A DNA stretch of 9,896 nt, from the NCBI GenBank assembly GCA_007131745.1, contig SLPX01000093.1, positions 1 to 9,896 on the forward strand, written 5' to 3'. How positions within the stretch are numbered: position 1 is the stretch's first letter; each line of letters begins with the position of its first letter. The DNA comes from Myxococcales bacterium. GTDB lineage: Bacteria; Myxococcota; Polyangia; HGW-17; SLPX01. Shown piece by piece: positions 1-6,827 of the stretch. A program made the translations under genes and the position numbers. A model generated the notes under the pieces. That model was given only the letters and a program-made list of their open reading frames with translations, searched no databases and had not been told where the DNA came from.

Positions 1-2162
1 CCGGCAAAATGCTGGTTTCGGCATCAATCGACGGGACCGCGCGCCTCTGGCATGTCCGCGAGGAAACCTCTGCAGCCGCCGAGGTATTGAGAGGTTATCC
101 GAGAGGTGTCACCTCGGTTCGTTTCAGACCGGATGGGCAGGTGCTTGCAATGGGAAATCGTGACGGCGGATTGCAACTCTGGGATTGGGAGAAACGGCGT
201 CTCGTTCAGAAGCTTGCAGGCCATGAAATGGCGATCGGATCCATTGATTACAGCCCGGACGGGAGCTTGTTGTCAACAGCGTCTTACGATCGGACCGCAA
301 AGCTCTGGAGGCCCACACCGGAAGTTGCAGCAACCGTTTCCGCGGGACACGAAGGACTCTTGGTGGGCGCGGATTTCGACCCGGCAGCGCGGCTGGTCGC
401 CACCGCGGGTGAAGACAGGGAAATACGCATCTGGCGGGTGGAAACAGGTGAAACCGTGCAAATACTCAGGGGGCACGAATCCGCGGTCTACGACGTCAAG
501 TTCAGCCCCGACGGAAAACTGCTGGCATCGGGTGGAACGGATGAAACCGTGCGGCTGTGGAACTCCGACGACGGCTGGTCGCCGGTGATTATGCGGGGGC
601 ACAGCGGTGCGGTATCGAGCGTTGGTTTCAATGCAGACGGCGCTCTGCTGGCATCAGGAGGTTACGACAACAAGGTATACGTGTGGGATGTAAAGAGCAG
701 AAAGCAGGTCGGAGTTTTGTCGGGTCATAGCGGGCCGGTTCGAAGTGTGGTGTTTCATCCTTCAAAAACAAACATGCTCGCGACAGCCGGTATGGACGGA
801 GCGATCCGGATCTGGGACTTGGTAAATCAAAAAGAGCTGAAAGTGTTGAGCAACGGGGGGGGGTGGATCATGGGAATCGCTTTTTGTCCGGAGGGAAAAA
901 GGCTGGTTTCAGGCGGCGCGGATCAAACGGTTCGCGCGTGGGACCTGGATAAAGGCAGCCAGGAGATCCTCGGCCGCGCCAATGGCCGCGTGTATTCGGT
1001 TGCTTTCCATCCGGAAGGGAAAATCGTGGGTTCTGCAGGAGCAGACGGAGTCATGCGGCTCTGGGACATTTCTTCGGGAGGGGTGCGCGCTTTGCACGGG
1101 CACCGAGGTGAAGCGAACTATGTAAGTTTCAGCCCCGACGGAAAAAAGGTTGCAACCACGGGCGACGACGGCACCCTGCGGATCTTTCATGTGGATTCAG
1201 GAAGGCCTGCCTGGAGAGCGCCGCTCATTTCAGCAAAGCCGAAGGTATTGTTCACGCACCAGGGGAGGATACCTTTGAACGAAGAAAAGTCCGTGGATGT
1301 GGAGCTGAAAGCATGGGAGATCGCGGTCCAAGACAGGGCGTCGAGGGCAGCGATGTCTCCGGACGGATCCTTGCTGTGCATCAGCGATTACGCGGGACGG
1401 TTGGAGATATGGGAGCCGGTAGAGGACCGGATGCTTGCAAAACCCCATGAACCCGGCCTGGAAGAAGTGCTCGCGTTTCCTTTCGGTTGCGTGACCTTTT
1501 CCAAGGAGCGGGATTCGGGAGCAGGCACTTCCACCCGAAGTGGAAGGGTAAAAATCTATGACAAGAAGGGGGCTTTCAAGATCCTGGAAGAAAACGCGGT
1601 CGCGGTGGCTCAGGATCTGAAACAAGGAAGGATCTTGATCTCGACCGACCGTGAAATACATGTGTATAACGAAAAAGGAACCCGGGAAAACGCGTATCCG
1701 GCATCCACCGGCGTAACCACTGCGGCTTTGATTTCCGAGTGGCTTGTCGTGGGGTTTCGAGACGGCAACATAGAGTTGTTTCCAACCGAGCCCGGCCATG
1801 AAAAGCCTCTTTTCGAGTTCGAAAATGTCGGCCCAAGCGAGGTGACCCGGCTCATGGACGGCCCTGAAGGAACCGTAATCGCGGGGTTTGCCGACGGTGG
1901 AGTGGGACTGTGGAGTTTGGCTAACGGGGCCCGCCTTGAACACGGCAGACTTCACGGCCCCGTGTTGCACCTGTTGCCGGACGGGCGCACACTACATGGA
2001 GCGAGCGAATTGGGCACGCGACTCAAGTGGGACCTGGAAGGATATTACATGGGATACTGCGAACTCATGAACAGTGTCTGGCAAGAAATACCATACACCT
2101 GGGGAGAAGGCGTTCCCAGGATCTCGCCCAGGCCGGCTGATCACCCCTGCGCTGTGAAGTAG
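1..2162 (+). CDS. WD40-repeat beta-propeller protein, 5' end cut off by the window
   Basis: Only the C-terminal part is present. The reading frame is already open at base 3 and the first residues (GKMLVSASIDGTARLW) are the middle of a WD40 blade, so the ATG at base 9 is internal. Counting from that ATG, 717 residues are visible. About ten canonical blades occupy residues 1-396, ending in motifs such as LQLWDW (55-60), IRIWRV (139-144), VRLWNS, VYVWDV, IRIWDL and MRLWDI, each preceded by a GH...V..V.FSPDG strand. About six degenerate blades follow (LEIWEP 465-470, VKIYDK 514-519, VGLWSL 632-637, LKWDL 672-676), enough for two propellers. The tail after residue 677 is not WD40-like; it has a VW..IP.TW.EGVPR...PADHPC pattern that I recall from large WD40 signalling proteins of Myxococcota, where the missing N-terminus is often a kinase or STAND ATPase (memory-based inference). 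WD40 propellers are protein-binding scaffolds; the partner here is unknown. No signal peptide can be assessed. The stop is TAG at 2160. Confidence 0.93.
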   Translation, partial: GKMLVSASIDGTARLWHVREETSAAAEVLRGYPRGVTSVRFRPDGQVLAMGNRDGGLQLWDWEKRRLVQKLAGHEMAIGSIDYSPDGSLLSTASYDRTAKLWRPTPEVAATVSAGHEGLLVGADFDPAARLVATAGEDREIRIWRVETGETVQILRGHESAVYDVKFSPDGKLLASGGTDETVRLWNSDDGWSPVIMRGHSGAVSSVGFNADGALLASGGYDNKVYVWDVKSRKQVGVLSGHSGPVRSVVFHPSKTNMLATAGMDGAIRIWDLVNQKELKVLSNGGGWIMGIAFCPEGKRLVSGGADQTVRAWDLDKGSQEILGRANGRVYSVAFHPEGKIVGSAGADGVMRLWDISSGGVRALHGHRGEANYVSFSPDGKKVATTGDDGTLRIFHVDSGRPAWRAPLISAKPKVLFTHQGRIPLNEEKSVDVELKAWEIAVQDRASRAAMSPDGSLLCISDYAGRLEIWEPVEDRMLAKPHEPGLEEVLAFPFGCVTFSKERDSGAGTSTRSGRVKIYDKKGAFKILEENAVAVAQDLKQGRILISTDREIHVYNEKGTRENAYPASTGVTTAALISEWLVVGFRDGNIELFPTEPGHEKPLFEFENVGPSEVTRLMDGPEGTVIAGFADGGVGLWSLANGARLEHGRLHGPVLHLLPDGRTLHGASELGTRLKWDLEGYYMGYCELMNSVWQEIPYTWGEGVPRISPRPADHPCAVK
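855..863 (+). repeat. G9 homopolymer tract inside the WD40 gene
   Basis: Nine consecutive G residues encode Gly283-Gly285 (counted from the ATG at base 9) just before a Trp codon. The tract lies at a blade boundary, after LKVLSN. Loss or gain of one G would shift the frame and truncate the second half of the protein. In this copy the frame is intact. Confidence 0.9.
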
Positions 2163-2179
2163 GAATAGACCATCTTCCG

Positions 2180-3844
2180 TCAGTTCGGAACAACCATGGC
2201 AGGTGAAACAGCGATCTCTCGCTTGTCGTTGTTCCAGGGATCGTTAGGCAGGTAGGGTGAAACCTCGATGCCGAGAGCGTTTACATTACCCTCTGTTTCA
2301 AGTATCCCCAGATCAATAGCTTCAGAAATGCTTTCCACGCCGACTTCCTGGACCGCGATCGGGGTTTCAATTTCATCGATGAATTCGTTGTTTTTGACCG
2401 AAAGGAATTCCACTGCATCGGCCAAGATGCTTATTCGTTCGTTCGACTGGAAAGTCATCGATTCGATCACGGCCACGGAACCCATCAAGAGTTGAACCGC
2501 GTCTCCCTGCACTACTGTTCCGCCTTCCGTGAAAACGCTGTCCGTGACTGTGCCGATCACCGACCCTCCGTTCATTCTCACGTCGTAGTTCCCGAGCACG
2601 CCCACGCCGACCTGCTTGTTGTCCGAAACATGGTTATCATGTATTTCCACCATGTCGGGAACTTCCGGGCGGAAGCTCTGCATCCAAATACCGCGGCCTC
2701 CGTGCATGGCCACCGCGTTTTGACTTAAAACTCCGGAAGTAGCGTGAAGAAACAACCCCATGTCCGCTCCACCGGACAGGGTGTTTCCGATAAACTGCAG
2801 GTCTTCCACTTCAACGACTTCCACCGACCTGCTGATTGTGTGAATGCTTTCCGTCAAGCTGTTGGTGTCGGTGACTTTGTTGTCCAGGACCGAAGCAATG
2901 ACCCGCCAGAGCAGAATGCCCACGCCTACGTGGTTTTCAACCAGGCTGCCCTCGATTGTCACCGATGGACGGGGCGGAACACATCCATCCGGGGAACATG
3001 CGGCCGCTATTCCGTAGCCGTCATTGCTACGAAATACTGAACGACTTACTGAAAGGTCTCCTTCGTAACTGATCAGCCCGCTGCCCATACAGTTTTCTAC
3101 AAGTGAATTTTCGACCGAAACCGAGCCTGCGCCTCTTTGCCTTATGCCGACACCCACATCACCTGAAGCATCGGTGGCGGGTTTGACTCCGGTGACCTGC
3201 ACCTGTCTGATCCGAATACCCACGGAGTTTCGAATGTCAATTCCCAGGCCGAGCGTATTATCTACCGCCGTGGATTCGATCCTGAGGTTCTCAGCGTTTT
3301 CCACTACAATCCCCGGGGCGGTTCCGGTGAGCAGCACTCCCCTTATCAGAGCGTTTTCCCCGCCGTTTACACCAATCGCTGTAGAGGTGTTTGCAATCAC
3401 CTTCGATTTGGCGCTTCCCTTGCCTAGCAAACTGACCGACGCAGGGAGTTGAACCGGGGAATACTCGCCCGCTGCCAGAGCGATACAAGCTCCCGAGTCG
3501 GCTGCGGTCGCGGTCACGGCCGCCGGCAAATCCCCGAACGGAGACTCTTGGCTGCCGTTTCCTCCCTTTGCTCCTTGTTTTACATAAACAATCGACGTAC
3601 AAGAGGTTGTTCCCGTTTCATCGACATACCAGGTCTCCGAACCAAGCACTTGTTTTTCAACGCCCGCGCAAATACTCTCGTTTTCATGGAGCGGTTCACA
3701 GCGCGTCGTGGTTTTCTTCTCGTTTTCCTCCCTGCAACCGCAGAGCGAAAGAACACAAAAAAACAAACCGGCTGTTTTAAAGATCCTGCATGCAAGAGTC
3801 CTCGACCGAAGATACCATGAATTGCTGCATATTTTTTTCCGCAT
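2180..3844 (-). CDS. Lipoprotein with right-handed parallel beta-helix (DUF1565/pectate-lyase-like fold)
   Basis: 554 residues from the chosen ATG (3842-3844). The start was chosen because it is preceded by AAGGTGG with 9-nt spacing and directly begins a lipoprotein signal: basic n-region (MRKK, then R/K to residue 23), hydrophobic core (24-34) and the lipobox-like L34-C35-G36-C37. A longer frame reaching 3937 would put 31 odd residues before the signal and would overlap a likely -10 element. After a charged linker, residues 87-127 carry a YVKQGAKGGNGS...SPF...AA...A.....IALAAGEY pattern, typical of the start of DUF1565/NosD-like beta-helices. Residues 130-500 then show short repeating rungs (for example SLVENCMGSGL, SLVENHVGVGIL, IHDNHVSDNKQVGVGV) rich in N, V, I and G. 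A lipid-anchored envelope protein is expected. No catalytic residues of a polysaccharide lyase can be assigned, so function (binding, adhesion, scaffold) is unknown. Confidence 0.9.
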   Translation of the reverse strand: MRKKICSNSWYLRSRTLACRIFKTAGLFFCVLSLCGCREENEKKTTTRCEPLHENESICAGVEKQVLGSETWYVDETGTTSCTSIVYVKQGAKGGNGSQESPFGDLPAAVTATAADSGACIALAAGEYSPVQLPASVSLLGKGSAKSKVIANTSTAIGVNGGENALIRGVLLTGTAPGIVVENAENLRIESTAVDNTLGLGIDIRNSVGIRIRQVQVTGVKPATDASGDVGVGIRQRGAGSVSVENSLVENCMGSGLISYEGDLSVSRSVFRSNDGYGIAAACSPDGCVPPRPSVTIEGSLVENHVGVGILLWRVIASVLDNKVTDTNSLTESIHTISRSVEVVEVEDLQFIGNTLSGGADMGLFLHATSGVLSQNAVAMHGGRGIWMQSFRPEVPDMVEIHDNHVSDNKQVGVGVLGNYDVRMNGGSVIGTVTDSVFTEGGTVVQGDAVQLLMGSVAVIESMTFQSNERISILADAVEFLSVKNNEFIDEIETPIAVQEVGVESISEAIDLGILETEGNVNALGIEVSPYLPNDPWNNDKREIAVSPAMVVPN

Positions 3845-3853
3845 TAGCGCTAT

Positions 3854-3860
3854 CCACCTT
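3854..3860 (-). promoter_or_regulatory. Ribosome binding site of the beta-helix lipoprotein gene
   Basis: The minus strand reads AAGGTGG here, 9 nt before the ATG at 3844. It supports the shorter start over upstream in-frame ATGs. Confidence 0.7.
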
Positions 3861-3920
3861 TCATGGTTGCCGCCCAGACAGCCTGTCGTCGTATATTCCA
3901 TACTTCTCGAAAAAACCTTA

Positions 3921-3950
3921 ATTAACATGAACTCCATTAACGAATGTCAA
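3921..3950 (-). promoter_or_regulatory. Putative sigma-70-like promoter P2 for the beta-helix lipoprotein
   Basis: On the minus strand a perfect -35 hexamer TTGACA (3945-3950) is followed after 17-18 nt by TGTTAA/GTTAAT (3921-3927), a weak -10. Transcription would begin about 70 nt upstream of the ATG. Confidence 0.4.
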
Positions 3951-3979
3951 TTCTACTATCATAGGCATGGGTGAGTCAA
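3950..3979 (-). promoter_or_regulatory. Putative sigma-70-like promoter P1 for the beta-helix lipoprotein
   Basis: On the minus strand TTGACT (3974-3979, 5 of 6 consensus) lies 18 nt before TAGAAT (3950-3955, 5 of 6). The -10 shares base 3950 with the -35 of P2, so the two promoters are tandem and abutting. Confidence 0.5.
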
Positions 3980-4091
3980 TCTCGATTCCGCGTTGGGTAA
4001 GAATCCGAAAAGGCGCAGAAAAAAACCGTACGAAAACCACTACAAATCGACATGGTTCACCGAATCGTCGCCATAACGTTGTGGAATTTTC

Positions 4092-4103
4092 TTGCAGTTG
4101 CAA
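4092..4103. promoter_or_regulatory. Short inverted repeat overlapping the putative -35
   Basis: TTGCA-GT-TGCAA is a 5+2+5 dyad lying over the proposed -35 element. It could be a half-size operator, but a dyad this short occurs by chance fairly often. Confidence 0.2.
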
Positions 4104-4127
4104 AACAGTAATGTAATAAGTTAAGAT
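4098..4127 (+). promoter_or_regulatory. Weak putative promoter for the Cys-rich lipoprotein
   Basis: TTGCAA (4098-4103, 4 of 6) and TAAGAT (4122-4127, 4 of 6) are spaced 18 nt apart, about 40 nt before the start codon. Matches are modest, so another sigma factor or an activator is possible. Confidence 0.25.
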
Positions 4128-4153
4128 GTGGTAAGGATGGTACTAGAGTATGG

Positions 4154-4159
4154 AAGGAG
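4154..4159 (+). promoter_or_regulatory. Ribosome binding site of the Cys-rich lipoprotein gene
   Basis: AAGGAG is placed 7 nt before the ATG at 4167. It decides the start in favour of 4167 rather than the in-frame ATG at 4128, which would place 13 extra residues before the signal peptide. Confidence 0.8.
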
Positions 4160-4166
4160 AAGTATC

Positions 4167-5177
4167 ATGTCGACGAAAATACTATCTTTTTCAACATTAT
4201 GTTTTTTTGCGGGAACTTTTTTGATGGGATGCGCGATTACCGAGAGCGCAAACGGAGACAATGACAACATTAATACCAACACCAATACCAACACCAATAC
4301 CAATACCAACACGAACGAGAACGGAGTAGGGCCGTGTAAGAATTGGTGTGTGCAACCCGACAAGATATGTGTCGGACCGGACGAAAGAAACCAGACATGC
4401 GCTGACAGGTGCGAGGATAATTTTTGTCCCGCGCCCGATACATGTTGCTACGGGGGGTGCGTCAACCTTCAAACAGATGACAATAACTGCGGGAGTTGCT
4501 GGAATGCGTGCGGTGACGGAGCGCAGTGCATCAACGGGCTTTGCGTGGATGCTTGCAACAACATGTGCGTTGACGGGCAGAAGTGTTGCGGCGGTGTCTG
4601 CACGGACGTCATGACCAATACATTCAATTGCGGAAGCTGCGGCAATGCGTGTAACGTTAGTGGGCCGGAACCCACCGCATCGGGGTGCACGAACGGTTAC
4701 TGCACATGCGGCGGAAGCGCTGAGTGCACCGACGGCAGGGTCTGCTGCGGAGCGTCGTGCAAGAATCTTCTAACCGACCCCACGAACTGCGGAAGTTGCG
4801 GAAAGCAATGCGCTCAAGGGGAGAGTTGCAACAACGGAGTCTGCGAGTGTTCGCCGGGTGTTTCCTGCGGTACAAACGAAGCATGCTGCAGCGGCTCGTG
4901 CTACAACATCAACAACGATAACAACAACTGCGGGGGCTGCGGCATCCAGTGCACGGGCGGCAACACTTGCAATAACGGACAGTGCAATTGCAACGGGGAA
5001 GTATGCTCGGGTGGCATGTTCCCAGGACAGGACCCGATCTGCTGCGGAGACGGGTGTGTCAAATATAACTCTGATCTTACGGATCCCGAACTTATTACCG
5101 GGATCCGGAACTGCGGATCATGCGGGAATCACTGCTCTCCAATGGTAATGTGCCTCATGGGTAGTTGCTCTGATTGA
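4167..5177 (+). CDS. Cys-rich lipoprotein with Asn-Thr repeat linker and five CCxxxC/NCGSCG repeats
   Basis: 336 residues from the ATG backed by an ideal ribosome binding site. Residues 1-22 form a lipoprotein signal peptide ending in the lipobox L19-M20-G21-C22. A low-complexity stretch follows, with an unbroken alternating Asn-Thr run at residues 36-50. The remainder is a cysteine-rich array: units at residues 93-115, 140-162, 193-215 and 240-262 fit CCxxxC-x9-CGxCxxxC exactly, and a fifth at 292-323 has 18 instead of 9 residues before NCGSCG. Between them are CxxGxC-type segments (for example CINGLC, CNNGQC). I recall similar repeat proteins from Myxococcota as secreted or surface proteins of unknown function. 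The cysteine pattern suggests a disulphide-bonded rod on a lipid anchor with the NT run as a flexible stalk (inference); metal binding is an alternative. The divergent neighbour is also a lipoprotein, and the radical SAM gene starts 60 bp downstream. Confidence 0.9.
   Translation: MSTKILSFSTLCFFAGTFLMGCAITESANGDNDNINTNTNTNTNTNTNTNENGVGPCKNWCVQPDKICVGPDERNQTCADRCEDNFCPAPDTCCYGGCVNLQTDDNNCGSCWNACGDGAQCINGLCVDACNNMCVDGQKCCGGVCTDVMTNTFNCGSCGNACNVSGPEPTASGCTNGYCTCGGSAECTDGRVCCGASCKNLLTDPTNCGSCGKQCAQGESCNNGVCECSPGVSCGTNEACCSGSCYNINNDNNNCGGCGIQCTGGNTCNNGQCNCNGEVCSGGMFPGQDPICCGDGCVKYNSDLTDPELITGIRNCGSCGNHCSPMVMCLMGSCSD
4272..4316 (+). repeat. In-frame hexanucleotide tandem repeat (AAYACC) coding for the Asn-Thr stalk
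   Basis: Seven and a half copies of AAYACC, the last full one being AACACG, encode (NT)7N at residues 36-50. Early copies alternate AATACC and AACACC, giving a partial 12-bp higher-order unit. Because the unit is 6 bp, changes in copy number keep the frame and only alter stalk length. Confidence 0.95.
4443..5135 (+). repeat. Five protein-level Cys-rich repeats
   Basis: The units begin at 4443, 4584, 4743, 4884 and 5040, that is every 47-53 codons. Each starts with CC and ends with CGxCxxxC. The DNA has diverged more than the cysteine pattern, which points to old duplication with selection on the cysteines rather than recent expansion. Confidence 0.85.
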
Positions 5178-5221
5178 CAGCGGAGTTTTTTCGTTGCGTT
5201 CCGGGCGTGTTTTATTCAACG

Positions 5222-5226
5222 GGAGG
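5222..5226 (+). promoter_or_regulatory. Ribosome binding site of the radical SAM gene
   Basis: GGAGG lies 11 nt before a GTG start at 5238. The spacing is long but usable, and no nearer in-frame ATG lies before the conserved N-terminal motif. Confidence 0.5.
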
Positions 5227-5237
5227 GCGCTGAAGCC

Positions 5238-6728
5238 GTGAGTCCGGTGAATCGACCTCTTGACGCGTTTCGGCGCGAAGTTCTGAAAGAAGAAAAGGGG
5301 CGGCTGTTTTCACCTGCTGAAAACAGGTTTCTCCTCGGATATCCGGGCGGGTACAGGGAGGCCATGTCATCTCTGGGTTTCTTGTCTATTCTTCGCTTGA
5401 TAGACGAGACTCCGGGTTGGTGTGCCGAGAGGGCCGTGTTGGAAAGGGATGTGCCGGGGCCTTTGAGAAGCTTGGAAACAGACAGGCTGGTCCTGGATTA
5501 TTCGGTGATCGGACTTTCGGTGGGTTATGAGTTGCAGCTTGGAGAAGTCGTGGATTTTCTCCAATCGTGCGGGTTGTCGCCGCTCGCGGAAACGCGGGCC
5601 GAAGAAAGAAAGAAGTCGGTTCGCTCTCATCCGCTGGTCGTCGCAGGAGGGCCGCTTACCCGGATTAACCCGAGACCTTTGGGAGCGTTCGTGGATATCT
5701 GCGTAGTAGGCGACGGAGAAGGAGCGTTGGAACGTCTTCTTGGCTTTTTGGCTGAAAACCCGTCCTCCGGGGTAGATGAGGTTATTGTTCAGGTTTCAGG
5801 ATGGGACGGGTTTTACGTGCCTGCCGTTCATGGAGACGAGACTCCGGCGGCTGTCAACGCGGCCACTGAAGATTTGCCGGCCTGGGCCCCGATCAGGACG
5901 GAAAAAGCTGAGTTCGGGGAGATGTTTCTCGTCGAAGCATGCCGCGGCTGCTCGATGAATTGCAGGTTTTGCGTGATACAAAGAGAGCTTTCAAAAGGAG
6001 CGAGGTTCGTTTCAGCGGAGAATATATTAGAGCTGATACCGGATGGGGTGAAAAGAGTCGGACTGGTGGGGGCCGCGGTCGGATACCACCCGGAACTCGG
6101 GAAGTTGCTTCACGCACTGGCCGACCGGGGGCTTGGAGTCGGCTTGTCTTCGGTCAGGGCGGACAGGCTGGATGAGGAAATCGCGGCAGGCTTGGCCAGG
6201 GTGGAACTCAAAACCTTGACCGTGGCCGCTGACGGAGCGTCACAAAGAATCCGGAACGAGCTTCGCAAAGGAGTAAGCGAATCCGACCTCAGGAACGCTG
6301 CGGCTCTGGCGGCTGAACATGGATTGAAAAAGCTCAAGGTCTATCAACTGGTGGGAGTTCCGGGGGAAACAGATCGGGACTGGGAGGAGATGGGGGATTT
6401 GGCATCTGAATTGTCGGGTCGGATTCCTGTGGAACTTTCCTTTTCATGTTTTGTGCCCAAGCCGGGCACACCTCTGGCTTTGGAGACGCCCGTGGCGCCG
6501 GCGAGGATCCGAGCGGGGATGAAGGCTCTCAAGCGTCGGCTGACAGGCAAGGCCGGTATCAAGGAACCCGCGTTGCGATGGCTGGAGGTCGAGTGGCGGT
6601 TGTCTCATGGGACAATTGAAACCGGGAGGGTTTTGTATGAGTCTCTGAAAAATGGAAAGGATGTTTCCAGGCTGAAACGTGATTTAAGAGAATCATCCGA
6701 AAGAAACACTTTCTACCCGAGCCGGTAG
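5238..6728 (+). CDS. Radical SAM protein with N-terminal B12-binding-like domain (TIGR03960-like)
   Basis: 496 residues from a GTG start. The start precedes the family-like segment YPGGYREAMSSLGF (35-48), so a later start is unlikely. Residues about 85-170 resemble a cobalamin-binding Rossmann domain (IGLSVGYELQLG, AGGP 136-139, GDGE 158-161), but the DxHxxG motif that supplies the lower His ligand is not seen. The radical SAM core has CxxxCxxC at C238, C242, C245 for the 4Fe-4S cluster, preceded by an extra C235 in EACRGCSMNC. It continues with SSVRAD (304-309), VGVPGET (372-378) and FVPKPGTP (405-412). These features fit the B12-binding-domain radical SAM family I know as TIGR03960, whose substrate is unknown to me. 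Such proteins use S-adenosylmethionine to generate a 5'-deoxyadenosyl radical in the cytosol. The DUF2344-type partner often fused or adjacent is not seen. The gene may be cotranscribed with the Cys-rich lipoprotein gene 60 bp upstream, though their functions need not be linked. Confidence 0.88.
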   Translation: MSPVNRPLDAFRREVLKEEKGRLFSPAENRFLLGYPGGYREAMSSLGFLSILRLIDETPGWCAERAVLERDVPGPLRSLETDRLVLDYSVIGLSVGYELQLGEVVDFLQSCGLSPLAETRAEERKKSVRSHPLVVAGGPLTRINPRPLGAFVDICVVGDGEGALERLLGFLAENPSSGVDEVIVQVSGWDGFYVPAVHGDETPAAVNAATEDLPAWAPIRTEKAEFGEMFLVEACRGCSMNCRFCVIQRELSKGARFVSAENILELIPDGVKRVGLVGAAVGYHPELGKLLHALADRGLGVGLSSVRADRLDEEIAAGLARVELKTLTVAADGASQRIRNELRKGVSESDLRNAAALAAEHGLKKLKVYQLVGVPGETDRDWEEMGDLASELSGRIPVELSFSCFVPKPGTPLALETPVAPARIRAGMKALKRRLTGKAGIKEPALRWLEVEWRLSHGTIETGRVLYESLKNGKDVSRLKRDLRESSERNTFYPSR

Positions 6729-6827
6729 AGGTTATTGTGTATCGGCTTAGAAGGGTTTTAAGTATTGTGTTTTGTGGCGCAAGGCGATCCTTCTGCAAGC
6801 AGACATGAAAGGCTTTGAAGTTCGGTT
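6729..6827 (+). other. Short intergenic region before the kinase gene, with an 8-codon open frame
   Basis: No strong promoter or terminator is visible in these 99 bp; TTGTGT (6735-6740) and TTAAGT (6758-6763) with 17-nt spacing are a poor match. A small frame, ATG at 6805 encoding MKGFEVRF, ends in TGA at 6829-6831 and so overlaps the proposed TTG start of the kinase (6828-6830). Confidence 0.5.

Larger units (their letters stand above)
3845..4166. other. Divergent intergenic region between the two lipoprotein genes
   Basis: This 322-bp region is more AT-rich than its surroundings and separates two outward-facing lipoprotein genes. The left half holds the two minus-strand promoters. The right part (about 4092-4160) holds a weaker plus-strand promoter, a short dyad and the ribosome binding site of the Cys-rich lipoprotein. 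I see no convincing gene in 3980-4090 on either strand; short open frames there lack ribosome binding sites. Confidence 0.7.

Noticed and set aside
1230..1970. 246-codon open frame on the minus strand inside the WD40 gene
   Set aside because: It lies wholly antisense to a clear WD40 coding sequence, shows no domain or low-complexity pattern of its own, and such shadows are expected from the codon bias of a GC-rich gene.
2175..2190. Hairpin TTCCG-TCAGTT-CGGAA between the convergent genes
   Set aside because: The stem has only 5 bp, no T tract follows on either strand, and it overlaps the last codons of the beta-helix gene; not a supported bidirectional terminator.
3449..3820. Plus-strand open frame of 123 codons within the beta-helix lipoprotein region
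   Set aside because: It is antisense to the signal peptide and N-terminal part of a well-supported lipoprotein and has no ribosome binding site or recognisable domain.
4121..4363. Minus-strand frame with a repeated Leu-Val stretch that looks like a membrane helix
   Set aside because: The Leu-Val run is only the complement of the AAYACC repeat of the Cys-rich lipoprotein; there is no independent support for a gene.
5168..5191. Possible terminator after the Cys-rich lipoprotein (CTCTG...CAGCGGAG followed by six Ts)
   Set aside because: The T run is real, but the stem needs a three-base bulge and has few pairs, so it is too weak to call. Readthrough into the radical SAM gene is equally likely.
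6720..6747. AGCCG...CGGCT inverted repeat at the end of the radical SAM gene
   Set aside because: The 18-base loop and 5-bp stem with no following T tract make a terminator unlikely.
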